Notes under the pieces: model-generated
Database searches by the model: none
What the model was told of the DNA's origin: nothing
Seen by the model: only the letters and a program-made list of their open reading frames with translations
Translations under genes and position numbers: made by a program
Shown: positions 37,057 through 46,491 of the stretch, piece by piece
Layout of the letters: each line of letters begins with the position of its first letter
Position numbering within the stretch: position 1 is the stretch's first letter
Assembly: GCF_900167465.1 (NCBI RefSeq)
Contig: NZ_FUWR01000003.1
Location: 62,001 to 126,000, forward strand
Direction of reading: 5' to 3'
Length of the DNA: 64,000 nucleotides
Source: Trichlorobacter thiogenes
Lineage (GTDB): Bacteria > Desulfobacterota > Desulfuromonadia > Geobacterales > Pseudopelobacteraceae

Positions 37057-38022
37057 CTACCGCGCCATCAGCTCCCGATAATCCGCCGGTGTCACGACCG
37101 AATCCCAGTGACCGGTGGCCTTGCCAAGCCGAGTACCGCCCCAGAATAGCAGCACGACCAACAGCACAAACAGAATCCCCGGCACGGCCAGCCTGCCAAA
37201 GGCCCGCATGCTAAGGGCGGTGTTGACCCGGCAGTGGCTGATACAACGCCAGCAGCCCAGGCATTCCGGGTTATTGACTCTGGTGGCATGCATGACATCA
37301 ATCCGTGAGGGGCAGACTTGACTGCAGACCCCGCAGGAGACACACTTTTTCAGATCACGCTGCACCGCCAGTGGTGATGCCAGCGAGACCAGACTCAGCA
37401 GCGCACCGTAGGGGCAGACAAAGCGACAGAAAGGATTACGCAGCGAAATGGAGAGGGCCAGCAGTAGCCCAACCACCGCCAGGGTGGTGATGGAGGGAGA
37501 GCGGAACAGTTGCAGCAGTTTCACGTCTGATATGGCGTGGTACCCACTAGCCAGAAACCCCTGCAGCGCCGACAGGGACCAGGAAACAGCGCTGAACAGA
37601 AAGAAAGCCAGTAGCAGATATTTGATGCCCCGCAGCCCCAGATCAAGCCAGCGGGGAGGCAGCCAGTTACGTCGCAGCTTGTTGAAACCCAGCTTCCAGA
37701 GCCATTCCGAGAGCGTACCCACCGGACAGATCCAGGAGCAGAAGGCCCGCCTGAGCAGCAGCGACACAACAATGATGGTGACAAAGATCACCACCGCTGC
37801 CGGGTGGACCGGGTTGATGCCGCCCCCCTTCAGCCAGGCTGCCGTGCCAAACAGACCGGAGATCGGCAGGAAGGCGTCAACAGCAGCAGGACGCCCCACC
37901 GTATCCAGCCCCTGCTGGACCGCCTGGATAAATCGGAAGAACCTGAAACCGATCAGCAGCGAGAGCCCCAGAAAGACCAGCTGCACCAGCATCCGTAATG
38001 GTTGGACATAACGATCTGACAT
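37057..38022 (-). CDS. NapH/MauN-like polytopic 4Fe-4S ferredoxin
   Basis: 321 aa inner-membrane electron-transfer protein. About six transmembrane helices alternate with two CxxxCP motifs (CSWICP, CRFVCP) characteristic of the NapH/CcoG group. Two 4Fe-4S motifs follow: CVSCGVCSQVCP and CLGCWRCISHC. It probably passes electrons between the quinone pool and a periplasmic or cytoplasmic oxidoreductase. No partner reductase is adjacent, so the physiological role is open. A terminator of the upstream htrA gene precedes it. Confidence 0.85.
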   Translation of the reverse strand: MSDRYVQPLRMLVQLVFLGLSLLIGFRFFRFIQAVQQGLDTVGRPAAVDAFLPISGLFGTAAWLKGGGINPVHPAAVVIFVTIIVVSLLLRRAFCSWICPVGTLSEWLWKLGFNKLRRNWLPPRWLDLGLRGIKYLLLAFFLFSAVSWSLSALQGFLASGYHAISDVKLLQLFRSPSITTLAVVGLLLALSISLRNPFCRFVCPYGALLSLVSLASPLAVQRDLKKCVSCGVCSQVCPSRIDVMHATRVNNPECLGCWRCISHCRVNTALSMRAFGRLAVPGILFVLLVVLLFWGGTRLGKATGHWDSVVTPADYRELMAR

Positions 38023-38035
38023 GGATCACCCCATT

Positions 38036-38069
38036 ATAAAACAGGGGCGACGCAATCACGCCGCCCCTG
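38036..38069 (-). terminator. Rho-independent terminator after htrA
   Basis: On the minus strand the stem CAGGGGCG / CGCCCCTG (38042-38049 with 38062-38069) is followed by a T-run (complement of AAAA at 38037-38040). It separates the protease gene from the downstream ferredoxin gene. Confidence 0.8.
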
Positions 38070-38097
38070 CATACCACTCATGTAGCATCGTTCTCAG

Positions 38098-39483
38098 TTA
38101 CTCAGCTGTTACGGCAACATACCCAAAGCTGCCATCAGGGCGGCGCAGCAACAGACGCACCACCTCACCTTTGGCAACCTTTGTTGCCAGTGCGGCAAAG
38201 CCTTCCAGATTTTCAACCGGCTGACCGTTAAACTCAATAATCAGGTCACCCCGCACCATACCGGCCTCTTCAGCAGAAGAACCGGGCTTTATTTCAGACA
38301 CCACAACCCCCTTGGCATCCTTCAGGCCAAGCTGACGGGCCAGCTCTGGGGTCAGTTCACGGGCACTGATACCGATGCTGGCGGTGGCCGGTTCGCCAAG
38401 CGGGCCACGCCCGGCCTGCTGACCAACCACCACGGTCAGTTCAAGCCGTTTGGTTTTACGATAAACCACGACCTTAACCGACTTGCCCACCGGTATAGAG
38501 GCGATAATCTTGGGCAGATCGGTTTCAGCGTCAATCGCCTTGCCATCAAACTGCACGATCACGTCTTCAACCTTGAGACCGCCTTTTTCTGCAGGGGAGT
38601 CCTTAAGGATATTGGTAACAATCGCCCCCTTGGCAGAAGGTAGTCCCAGTGACTTGGCAAGTTTGGGATTCAACTTATCAAAATTAACCCCCAGATAGCC
38701 CCGCACCACCTTGCCGGTGGCCTTGAGCTGATCTGCAACGGTCTTGGCCATGTTGATTGGAATGGCAAAGCCGATCCCCTGACCATTGGCAATAATGGCG
38801 GTGTTGATGCCGATCACCCGGCCTTCACTGCTGAAGAGCGGGCCACCGGAGTTGCCGGGGTTGATGGAGGCATCGGTCTGGATATAGTCATCATAGGGGC
38901 CGCTGCCGATCACCCGCCCCTTGGCACTGACAATACCGGCAGTTACGGTATGGGCCAGACCGAACGGGTTGCCGATGGCCATAACCCACTCACCCACCTC
39001 CAGGGCATCACTGTTCCCCAGTTCTGCAAACGGCAGGGCCGCCTTGTCACTGATCTTGAGCAGGGCCACATCAAGTTTGTCATCCAGGCCTTTCAGTTCT
39101 GCCTTGATCTCACGGCCATCGGACAGCTTGACCATGATTTCATCAGCACCATTGACCACATGGTTGTTGGTCAGGATAAAACCATCGGCGCTAATGATAA
39201 AGCCGGTTCCCATCCCCTGTTGTTTACGGGGTTGTTGCGGTGCCTGCTGGCCAAAGAACTGCCCGAACAGATCAGCAAAAGGATCATTGCCAGCATAGGG
39301 ATTAACACCGGCCCGCGCCTTGATTGTCTTGGTTGTACGGATGTTAACCACCGTAGGCTTCAGACGTTTGGACAGCTCAACAAAATCAGGGCTGACCGGT
39401 TTTGCCTCAGCCTGGCCGGTGGTCAGGACAAACAGGCTTGCAACCGCCAGCATACAGATCATTACCAGATGTCTTACTTTCAT
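38098..39483 (-). CDS. degP: Periplasmic serine protease/chaperone, HtrA (DegP) family
   Basis: 461 aa with a signal peptide (ending TGQAEA). The trypsin-like domain has the full triad His108 (TNNHVV), Asp138 (KLDVALLKI) and Ser212 (PGNSGGPL). Two PDZ domains follow (about 270-360 and 370-460). It degrades or refolds misfolded envelope proteins. The response regulator gene lies 30 bases upstream on the same strand, so it is probably co-transcribed with it, a stress-response arrangement. Confidence 0.95.
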   Translation of the reverse strand: MKVRHLVMICMLAVASLFVLTTGQAEAKPVSPDFVELSKRLKPTVVNIRTTKTIKARAGVNPYAGNDPFADLFGQFFGQQAPQQPRKQQGMGTGFIISADGFILTNNHVVNGADEIMVKLSDGREIKAELKGLDDKLDVALLKISDKAALPFAELGNSDALEVGEWVMAIGNPFGLAHTVTAGIVSAKGRVIGSGPYDDYIQTDASINPGNSGGPLFSSEGRVIGINTAIIANGQGIGFAIPINMAKTVADQLKATGKVVRGYLGVNFDKLNPKLAKSLGLPSAKGAIVTNILKDSPAEKGGLKVEDVIVQFDGKAIDAETDLPKIIASIPVGKSVKVVVYRKTKRLELTVVVGQQAGRGPLGEPATASIGISARELTPELARQLGLKDAKGVVVSEIKPGSSAEEAGMVRGDLIIEFNGQPVENLEGFAALATKVAKGEVVRLLLRRPDGSFGYVAVTAE

Positions 39484-39513
39484 TCTGTAACCTCCATCAT
39501 TGGTGCAAGACAG

Positions 39514-40185
39514 CTACTCTGCCTTGAGGGTATAGCCCTGACCGCGAACCGTATGAATCAGTTTCCGGTCAAAGCCTTTATCCACCTTTTTTCGCACATA
39601 ATTGACGTATACATCGATAATATTTGTAAAGGATTCAAAAGAATGGTCCCAGACTTTTTCTGCAATCATGTTACGGGTCACCACTGAACCGGTATTACGC
39701 ACCAGAAACTCCAGCAGGCCGTACTCCTTGATGGTCAGTTCAATCTCTTTGTCGCCACGCCAGACCTTACGGCTAATCGGATCTATCCGCAGATCCGCCA
39801 CGTTCAGCTCTGCCCCACGATCACGACCACCGCGCCGACCAAGCGCCCGTACCCGTGCCGACAGTTCGGCAAAGGCAAACGGCTTGGTCAGGTAGTCATC
39901 AGAACCGGCATCCAGGCCAGCCACGATATCATCGGTGGTATCCCGGGCGGTCAGCATCAGCACCGGCGCCAGCATGCCGGACTGCCGCAGTTCACGCACC
40001 ACACTGAAACCATCCTTGCTGGGCAGCATGACATCCAGAATCAACAGGTCATAGGATTCTGCCTGGGCCTGCTGAACCGCCTCTTCACCATCATGCACAG
40101 CATCAACCTGATACCCTTCTTCTTCAAGGCCGCGCTTAATGAAGGCTGCCACCTTCTTTTCATCTTCAACCACCAGAACCCGCAT
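39514..40185 (-). CDS. OmpR/PhoB-type response regulator without adjacent kinase
   Basis: 223 aa. The receiver domain has the acidic pair in VVEDEKK, phospho-acceptor Asp in LLILDVMLPSKDG, Thr in MLTARD and Lys in LTKPF. The C-terminal winged helix has NIIDVYVNYVRKKVDKGF and THTVRGQGYTLK-type ends. It is CusR/CopR-like. No histidine kinase gene is next to it: htrA follows and ppsR precedes. The cognate kinase must be elsewhere. Confidence 0.93.
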   Translation of the reverse strand: MRVLVVEDEKKVAAFIKRGLEEEGYQVDAVHDGEEAVQQAQAESYDLLILDVMLPSKDGFSVVRELRQSGMLAPVLMLTARDTTDDIVAGLDAGSDDYLTKPFAFAELSARVRALGRRGGRDRGAELNVADLRIDPISRKVWRGDKEIELTIKEYGLLEFLVRNTGSVVTRNMIAEKVWDHSFESFTNIIDVYVNYVRKKVDKGFDRKLIHTVRGQGYTLKAE

Positions 40186-40218
40186 AGCTCCCCCTTCCCA
40201 GAAAACCTCAATGGATGT

Positions 40219-41028
40219 TTATTCCGAAAACTGCCCCACCAGACGCCGCAGAATCTCTGAGGCAGACTCCTCAACTGACTTGCAGGTCACATCGATAATC
40301 AGCCAGCCCGGATGTCTGCGATAGTACTGACGGCAAAAGGCGATTTCATCTTCCACCTTTTCATAGTCCGCATAGCTGTTTTTCATGCTCTGGCCCATGT
40401 TTACCAGGCGGGAGGTACGGATCTCCACCAACCGTTTGGGGCTGATCAACAGCCCGACCACCTTGGCCGGATCAATCGCCTCCAGCTCTTCTGGCGGATC
40501 AATCCCCTTTACCAGCGGCACGTTGGCCACCTTGTAGCCCTTGTTGGCCAGGTACATGGAAAGCGGCGTCTTGGATGAACGGGAAACCCCCACCAGCACC
40601 AGATCAGCCTTGACCAGACCACGGTTTTCCTGACCATCATCATGCTTGACCGTAAAGTTGACCGCCTCCATCCGGCGGAAATAATCGGTATCAATCTGGT
40701 GGAGCAGGCCGGGGGTGGACTGGGCCACGGTGCCCAGAAAAATGGAGAGGCTGTGCAACAGGGGGGAGAGCAGGTCAAAGGCCATCAGGCCATGCTCTTC
40801 GGCAATGGTATGCACTGCAACTGCCAGGGATGAGTCCACCAGGGTGTAGACCAGCAGACCTTCATCAGCGGTTACCGTAGCCACCGCCTGCTGCACCTCC
40901 TGCTGATTACAGACCTTTGCCAGACGGACAATCCGTACATCACTGCCACCAAACTGGGACAGGGCGGCACGAACGACCCGTTCAGCTGTTTCACCGGTGG
41001 AGTCGGACAACACATAGATTTTTTTCAT
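40219..41028 (-). CDS. ppsR: Pyruvate phosphate dikinase regulatory protein
   Basis: 269 aa DUF299 protein. It is a bifunctional ADP-dependent kinase and Pi-dependent phosphorylase that switches PEP synthase or pyruvate phosphate dikinase off and on. YVLSDSTGETAERVVRAAL is the family N-terminus and VLVGVSRSSKTPLSMYLA is the P-loop-like site. Which of the two targets applies cannot be read from this window. Confidence 0.93.
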   Translation of the reverse strand: MKKIYVLSDSTGETAERVVRAALSQFGGSDVRIVRLAKVCNQQEVQQAVATVTADEGLLVYTLVDSSLAVAVHTIAEEHGLMAFDLLSPLLHSLSIFLGTVAQSTPGLLHQIDTDYFRRMEAVNFTVKHDDGQENRGLVKADLVLVGVSRSSKTPLSMYLANKGYKVANVPLVKGIDPPEELEAIDPAKVVGLLISPKRLVEIRTSRLVNMGQSMKNSYADYEKVEDEIAFCRQYYRRHPGWLIIDVTCKSVEESASEILRRLVGQFSE

Positions 41029-41202
41029 GGTCAGGACCCCTGTTACAACCGATTATTACTTAATGGCTAATTTCTAATGAAAGCTAGTGACCCCCCACTG
41101 ATTTGTCAAGGTTTTTTGTTGCCTGCATCCCTCTGTTCTGCTACGTTCTGGCCACTTTAACGGGCTGTTCCGCCAATCAATCGCCTCTAAGGAAATCCAT
41201 TC

Positions 41203-42120
41203 ATGGCTGCATCATGGTACCAAGTCACCTGCGACGTTCCAGCCCCCCTTTCGGAAACGGTGGCTGACTTTCTGTCTGAACTGTCCGGCTGTGGTGTCTG
41301 CACTGAGAACCGGGATGTTGACAGTTTTTCACCGGACGATATTCCTGAACTGGCAACCGCCAGTATCACCTGCTACTTTACCCTGCCCTGCCAGATTGAA
41401 CAGCAGCTGGCACAGATCACCGGCTTTCTTGCCACGCTGCCCGGTTATACACCAGTGATACCACCCCAGGTTTCCCTGCTGGGTGAAGAAGACTGGGCCA
41501 CCTCCTGGAAGGCACACTTTAAACCGCTGGCCATCGGCCATCGGCTGCTGATTACCCCTTCGTGGGAAACAGACGGTCAGGACGAAGGACGGGCCGTTAT
41601 CGTACTTGACCCCGGCATGGCCTTTGGCACCGGTGGCCATGAAACCACCCGGCTCTGCCTGGAATGTCTGGAAAGCCTGCTGGTGCCTGCCCCCGCCGAC
41701 ATCACGACGATGAAGATCCTTGATCTGGGAACCGGTTCCGGCATCCTGGCCATTGCAGCTGCCAAACTGGGAGCGCTGCAGATTGATGCCGTTGATATTG
41801 ATCCCCAGGCGGTCATCGTTGCAGAGGAAAACTGCACCCTGAACAAGGTGGCAGAACAGATCAGCTGCAGCACCACCCCCCTTGAACAGCTGGGAGACGG
41901 CTACCAAATTATCCTGGCCAATATCCTGGCAGAGGAGCTGGTCAGAATGGCTCCCGGCATTGTCAGCCGGATGGCGCCAGGCGGCAGCCTGATCCTCTCC
42001 GGCATTCTGGCAGAACGGGAAGAACTGGTCCGCAACGGCTTTGATCCATTCCCGCTTCATTTTGAGGCCTCGCTGGCAGCAGGAGAATGGCGCTGCCTGC
42101 ATTACCGGAGGCTGCCATGA
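41203..42120 (+). CDS. prmA: Ribosomal protein L11 methyltransferase
   Basis: 305 aa SAM-dependent methyltransferase that trimethylates L11. The SAM site has DPGMAFGTGGHETTRLCLE and ILDLGTGSGILAIAAAKLGA, and VILANILAEELVRMAP-like sequence holds the catalytic N/D region. AAGGA lies upstream of the ATG. Its TGA overlaps the rsmE ATG, the common prmA-rsmE pairing. Confidence 0.95.
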   Translation: MAASWYQVTCDVPAPLSETVADFLSELSGCGVCTENRDVDSFSPDDIPELATASITCYFTLPCQIEQQLAQITGFLATLPGYTPVIPPQVSLLGEEDWATSWKAHFKPLAIGHRLLITPSWETDGQDEGRAVIVLDPGMAFGTGGHETTRLCLECLESLLVPAPADITTMKILDLGTGSGILAIAAAKLGALQIDAVDIDPQAVIVAEENCTLNKVAEQISCSTTPLEQLGDGYQIILANILAEELVRMAPGIVSRMAPGGSLILSGILAEREELVRNGFDPFPLHFEASLAAGEWRCLHYRRLP

Positions 42121-42866
42121 GTGGACGCCGCCGGTTTATCGTCAGCTCCCGCAGCATCCGCGATGGCTACGCCTCCTATGATGGCCCGCAACATCACCAC
42201 ATGGCACGGGTGCTACGCCTCAGGTCCGGCGATGAGGTGATGCTGATTGACGAACAGGGCAGACGCCATCTGGGGACCATCGATCAGGTTACCCAGGAAT
42301 GGACGGCGGTGCGGTTGACCGAGACCCTTGAGGCATCTCAATTCCCCGATGCCCCGGCCATCACGGTGATTCAAGGGCTCCCCAAGGGGGAAAAGATAGA
42401 ACTGGTACTGCAGAAGGGGACCGAGCTGGGGATCAGTGAATTTTCCATCTTCAGGGCGGATCGCTCCGTACCCAAGCTGGCCGGTGATAAACTACAGGCA
42501 CGACAGGAGCGCTGGAATCGGATTGTGGCTGAGGCAGCACGGCAATCAGAGCGGTTTGATCAGCCAACGGTTGCTTGGCATCCCTCAGCTGCCGCTGCCG
42601 CTGCCGGGGCTGCCAATGCAGAACTGAAGCTGCTGCTCTGGGAGCGTGGTGTACCAACACCACTGCGTGAGGTTCTGGAAGGGATGCCCCGCCCGGCACG
42701 GATCGCCATCGCCATCGGCCCGGAAGGCGGCTTTGAACCGGGGGAGGCTGAGGCCTTTTCGTTCTGGGGCTTTACACCGGTTACCCTGGGTGAGCGGATT
42801 CTGCGCACTGAAACAGCTGCCCTTGCCATGACCGCCATTGTGCAGTATAAGTGGGGAGATATTTAG
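42117..42866 (+). CDS. rsmE: 16S rRNA m3U1498 methyltransferase
   Basis: 249 aa SPOUT-type methyltransferase. An N-terminal PUA-like part (HHMARVLRLRSGDEVMLID) is followed by the knot domain with QKGTELGISEF, RIAIAIGPEGGFEPGEAEAF and LGERILRTETAALAM. The ATG at 42117 overlaps the prmA stop. It modifies the 30S decoding centre. Confidence 0.95.
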   Translation: MSGRRRFIVSSRSIRDGYASYDGPQHHHMARVLRLRSGDEVMLIDEQGRRHLGTIDQVTQEWTAVRLTETLEASQFPDAPAITVIQGLPKGEKIELVLQKGTELGISEFSIFRADRSVPKLAGDKLQARQERWNRIVAEAARQSERFDQPTVAWHPSAAAAAAGAANAELKLLLWERGVPTPLREVLEGMPRPARIAIAIGPEGGFEPGEAEAFSFWGFTPVTLGERILRTETAALAMTAIVQYKWGDI

Positions 42867-42891
42867 AGCTGCTCCAAGGAGGGTACACCAG

Positions 42892-43413
42892 ATGAGATGT
42901 CCGAAATGCGGTTACACCAGCTTTGAAAGTTATGATTCCTGCCGCAAATGTTCTGCAGACCTGACGGAGTTCAAACAGAGCCATGGTATAGCCCCCATGA
43001 TTCTCCCCCCTTCGCTGCGGGCGGAAATGGCTGCCGGACTGGGGATTGAAGCATCCAAACAGGACGCCTCCCCTGATACCAGCAATGACATGTTCAGCTT
43101 TGATCTGCCCACAGAACAACAGCCCGCAGCAGCCCAGGCTGTAAGCTCATCGCCGTTTTCCTTTGACGACACTCCGGCAGCACCAGCAGCAAGCGCACCG
43201 GATCCTTTTGCCTCCCTGATGACCAGTTCACCCCAGCCAGCAGCTGCACCACCACAAGCGCCCCCGCAAGGTTTTGAGTTGAACAGCTTTTCATGGGATG
43301 ACACCCCTACCCCCGGCGAAGCGGGCAGCACTGCAGCTGAAGGTGGGAAAAAGACTGCAGATGACGATTTCAACAGCCTCTTTGGTGATCTGGGCGATTC
43401 AGATAAAAAATAG
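42892..43413 (+). CDS. Zinc-ribbon protein with Pro/Ala-rich tail and FxWDD-type repeats
   Basis: 173 aa, function unknown. The N-terminus is a four-cysteine zinc ribbon (CPKCGYTSF...CRKCSADL). The remainder is low-complexity, Pro/Ala/Gln-rich and probably disordered. It carries short acidic-aromatic motifs: MFSFDLP, PFSFDDTP, SFSWDDTP and a DDFNSLFGDLGD end. AAGGAGGG precedes the ATG at 42892. It lies 25 bases after rsmE and ends before a strong terminator. Confidence 0.75.
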   Translation: MRCPKCGYTSFESYDSCRKCSADLTEFKQSHGIAPMILPPSLRAEMAAGLGIEASKQDASPDTSNDMFSFDLPTEQQPAAAQAVSSSPFSFDDTPAAPAASAPDPFASLMTSSPQPAAAPPQAPPQGFELNSFSWDDTPTPGEAGSTAAEGGKKTADDDFNSLFGDLGDSDKK

Positions 43414-43444
43414 TAGTAGCTGCCGACATCATCGTTACTTTTCC

Positions 43445-43470
43445 GAGCGGGGGCTTCCCCGCTCTTTTTT
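43445..43470 (+). terminator. Rho-independent terminator
   Basis: Perfect stem GAGCGGGG / CCCCGCTC with GCTT loop followed by TTTTTT. It ends the prmA-rsmE-zinc ribbon unit, 25 bases before mutL. Confidence 0.93.
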
Positions 43471-43495
43471 GCTGTTGTGATGGAGTGGCATTCCT

Positions 43496-45277
43496 GTGGC
43501 ACCGCGCGTACGAATCCTTTCAGAATCCCTTGCCAACAAAATAGCCGCCGGTGAGGTGGTTGAGCGACCTGCCTCTGTGGTGAAAGAGCTGCTGGAGAAC
43601 GCTCTGGATGCCGGGGCCACTGATATCCGACTGGAGATCAACGCCGGTGGCCGCCGTATGATCCGGCTCATTGACAACGGCCACGGCATGTCCCGCGAGG
43701 ATGCCCTGCTGGCCCTGGAGCGTCACGCCACCAGCAAGATCACCTCTGACCGTGACCTTGAGGCGATTGCCACCCTGGGCTTCCGGGGTGAGGCACTACC
43801 TTCCATCGCCTCAGTTTCCCGTCTACGTCTAAAGAGCCGCACCAGCGACAGTATCGAGGGGACCGAAATCGCCCTTGAAGGGGGCATTGTCCGCTCCGTC
43901 ACTGCCTGCGGTATGGCGGTGGGGACCGATCTGACCGTTGAACAACTCTTCTTCAACACCCCTGCCCGGCTCAAGTTCCTGCGCAGTGCCGAGACCGAGG
44001 CAGCCCATGTGGGCGACCTGATGGTCCGCATGGCAATCTCCCGCCCTGATGTCTCCTTCAGCTACCTTAATGACGGACGGGAGGCATTGCGGGTCAGCCC
44101 TTCCAGCCTGCAACAACGCCTGCAAAAGCTGGTGGCCCGGGATGCGCTCCTGTTCCCGGTGGCTGGCGAGACCGCAGCAGCGCGGATCAGCGGCTTTCTG
44201 GCTGCCCCCTCGGCAGCCCGTTCAACCACGGCAGCCATGTTTACCTACATCAACGGCAGGTTTGTCAGGGACAAGGTCATCCAGCATGCCATCATGCAGG
44301 CCTTTCGACCAATCCTTGAAAAAGGGCGTTACCCGCTGGTGGCACTGTTTATCGAACTGGCCCCGGACGAGGTGGATGTCAACGTCCATCCCACCAAGCA
44401 TGAGGTCCGTTTCCGGCGTCAAAGTCAGGTCCACGACACCATTGCCGGGGTGCTGGAAGAGGTGCTGCGCGAATCACCCTGGCTGCAACGCCGTGAACCA
44501 GCTTCTACAGCCCCTCAGCAACAGCCTGCCACAGTTCAACCAAAGCCGAACACCCCTTATCAAACCGGTGTCCAGCAGGCTCTGGATCGTTTTATGGCAG
44601 CACCGCCTTCAGCAGCGCCACGGGTCTACGAACCGGCTACTGCATACCAGCCGCCGCCGGAACAGCCAGCAGCAGCAACAACAACAGCCTGCGGCTATTT
44701 TTCCAGCCTGAGCATCATTGGCCAGTTCCGGGCAGCCTACATCCTCTGTCAGGCCGATGACCGGCTGGTGATTATTGACCAGCATGCCGCCTATGAACGG
44801 GTCCGTTTTGAGCAGTTGAAGGCCGGATTTGCAACGGGTGGCATTGAATCCCAACGCCTGCTGCTGCCGGATACCCTGGAGCTTTCCTTTAGCGAAGCAG
44901 ACACCGTCCGTCGCTACCTGAACATCCTGGAACCGCTGGGGTTTGAACTGGAGGAGTTTGGCGGCCAGACCTGGCGGATTAATGCGGTGCCCCGGATTGT
45001 GGCAGAACAGGATCATTGCCGCCTGCTACGGGACCTGCTGGCTGAACTGGCCGAACAGGGCAGCAGCTCAAGCTTTGGCCTGATCAGGGATGATCTGTTG
45101 GCCAGGGTTGCCTGCCACAGTGTGGTGCGCGGCACACATCCCCTGGACCGCCGTCAGATGGAAGAGCTGCTGAAGGCGATGGATGCGACCGACTTCTCAG
45201 CCCACTGCCCCCACGGACGACCGGTCTCCCATGAGATCCCGCTGCGGGAGCTGGAAAAATTTTTCAACCGGACATGA
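43496..45277 (+). CDS. mutL: DNA mismatch repair protein MutL
   Basis: 593 aa. GHKL ATPase with N-box ELLENALDAGAT, DNGHGMSREDALLALERHATSKI and GFRGEALPSIASVS. A Gln/Pro-rich linker (about 330-395) joins the C-terminal dimerisation domain with DQHAAYERVRFEQL. Near the end are the CHSVVRG and CPHGRPVSHEI segments. The start is GTG at 43496. The stop overlaps miaA by four bases. Confidence 0.97.
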   Translation: MAPRVRILSESLANKIAAGEVVERPASVVKELLENALDAGATDIRLEINAGGRRMIRLIDNGHGMSREDALLALERHATSKITSDRDLEAIATLGFRGEALPSIASVSRLRLKSRTSDSIEGTEIALEGGIVRSVTACGMAVGTDLTVEQLFFNTPARLKFLRSAETEAAHVGDLMVRMAISRPDVSFSYLNDGREALRVSPSSLQQRLQKLVARDALLFPVAGETAAARISGFLAAPSAARSTTAAMFTYINGRFVRDKVIQHAIMQAFRPILEKGRYPLVALFIELAPDEVDVNVHPTKHEVRFRRQSQVHDTIAGVLEEVLRESPWLQRREPASTAPQQQPATVQPKPNTPYQTGVQQALDRFMAAPPSAAPRVYEPATAYQPPPEQPAAATTTACGYFSSLSIIGQFRAAYILCQADDRLVIIDQHAAYERVRFEQLKAGFATGGIESQRLLLPDTLELSFSEADTVRRYLNILEPLGFELEEFGGQTWRINAVPRIVAEQDHCRLLRDLLAELAEQGSSSSFGLIRDDLLARVACHSVVRGTHPLDRRQMEELLKAMDATDFSAHCPHGRPVSHEIPLRELEKFFNRT

Positions 45278-46191
45278 AACCCCGCCTGCTCGTCATCGCA
45301 GGGCCTACCGCATCCGGTAAATCTGCCCTGGCCCTTGATCTGGCTGAGACACTGAACGGAGAGATCATCTGTGTTGATTCCCTGACCGTCTATCGCGGTT
45401 TCGAGATCGGCAGCGCCAAGCCAACGCCGGAACAGCGTCAACGAGTCCCCCACCATCTGCTGGATATCTGCGAACCGACTGATCCGTTCACCGCGTCTGA
45501 TTTCAGAGGTGCTGCCGCTAGCGCAATACAGGAGATTACCGGGCGTGGCAAGCGCCCGATACTGGCTGGCGGCACCGGCCTGTATCTGCGGTCGCTGCTG
45601 CGGGGATTAAACAAGGCCCCTGGGGAAGACCCAGTGCTGCGCGAACTGCTCCAGACGCGGATGGAACGTGAAGGGGGAGAGGCACTGCTGGCGGAGCTGG
45701 CCACGGTAGATCCAGACACGGCACAGCGGCTGCACCCGAACAACCGTAACCGGATCATCCGTGCCCTGGAGGTCTTTCAGACCACCGGCATCACGCTGTC
45801 ACAGTTCCAGGCAGAGCACGGTTTTTCCGACAGTCCCTACAACAGCCTGCAGTTCTGTCTTGATCTGCCACGGCCAGAGCTGTACCAGCGGATTGATGAC
45901 CGGGTTGATGCCATGCTTACGGCCGGCCTGGTGGCTGAAGTACAGGGTTTACTGCAATCAGGAGTACCGTCAGACTGTAAACCGCTGCAGGCCATCGGCT
46001 ACAAAGAGGTGGTGGCGCATCTGCAGGGCGAGCATGATCAAACCGAGATGACACGGCTGATCAAGCGCAACACCCGCCACTTTGCCAAACGCCAATTAAC
46101 CTGGTTCAGGGCAGAGCCGGAGATGCAGTGGGTTGCATATCCGGAAAACTCTGCTACTATCCATTCTGCTGCAGCCACGTTCTTCGCCTAA
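45274..46191 (+). CDS. miaA: tRNA dimethylallyltransferase
   Basis: 305 aa. Adds a dimethylallyl group to A37 of tRNAs that read UNN codons. P-loop GPTASGKSALALDLAE, substrate motifs DSLTVYRGFEIGSAKP and GGTGLYLRSLLRGL, and the C-terminal KRNTRHFAKRQLTWFR are all present. Order mutL-miaA-hfq is conserved in many Gram-negatives. Confidence 0.97.
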   Translation: MKPRLLVIAGPTASGKSALALDLAETLNGEIICVDSLTVYRGFEIGSAKPTPEQRQRVPHHLLDICEPTDPFTASDFRGAAASAIQEITGRGKRPILAGGTGLYLRSLLRGLNKAPGEDPVLRELLQTRMEREGGEALLAELATVDPDTAQRLHPNNRNRIIRALEVFQTTGITLSQFQAEHGFSDSPYNSLQFCLDLPRPELYQRIDDRVDAMLTAGLVAEVQGLLQSGVPSDCKPLQAIGYKEVVAHLQGEHDQTEMTRLIKRNTRHFAKRQLTWFRAEPEMQWVAYPENSATIHSAAATFFA

Positions 46192-46205
46192 AGGAGAGAA
46201 ATACC

Positions 46206-46436
46206 ATGTCCAAAGCCCCCTTTAACATCCAGGACCAGTATCTGAACCAATCCCGTAAAGAGCGGGTAAAAGTGGCTGTCAGAATGATGTCCGGTGAGTC
46301 GCTGGAAGGCCACATCAAGTCATTCGACAATTTTTCGCTGCTACTGGATGCCGGTGGCGATATCCTGATCTATAAACATGCCATAGCCACCATTACCTCG
46401 GTAGATGGCACCTTCCGCCTGCACCATCACCCTTAA
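46206..46436 (+). CDS. hfq: RNA chaperone Hfq
   Basis: 76 aa Sm-like hexamer subunit that pairs small RNAs with mRNAs. Sm1 is IQDQYLNQSRKERVKVAVRMMSG in outline, with the unusual start of NIQDQYLN. Sm2 has ILIYKHAIATI, where the family usually has YKHAISTI. The C-terminal tail is short. The ATG at 46206 is preceded by AAAGGAG; upstream in-frame sequence belongs to miaA in another frame. Confidence 0.96.
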   Translation: MSKAPFNIQDQYLNQSRKERVKVAVRMMSGESLEGHIKSFDNFSLLLDAGGDILIYKHAIATITSVDGTFRLHHHP

Positions 46437-46443
46437 CCCCCAT

Positions 46444-46466
46444 GATGGCCGGTTTTCCCGGCCATC
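46444..46466 (+). terminator. Hairpin after hfq, possible weak terminator
   Basis: GATGGCCGG (46444-46452) pairs with CCGGCCATC (46458-46466) around a TTTTC loop. There is no T-run after it, so it may instead be a 3' end stabiliser or pause site between hfq and the DUF512 gene. Confidence 0.45.
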
Positions 46467-46491
46467 TGCATACCAGCAAAGAAACCGTTCA

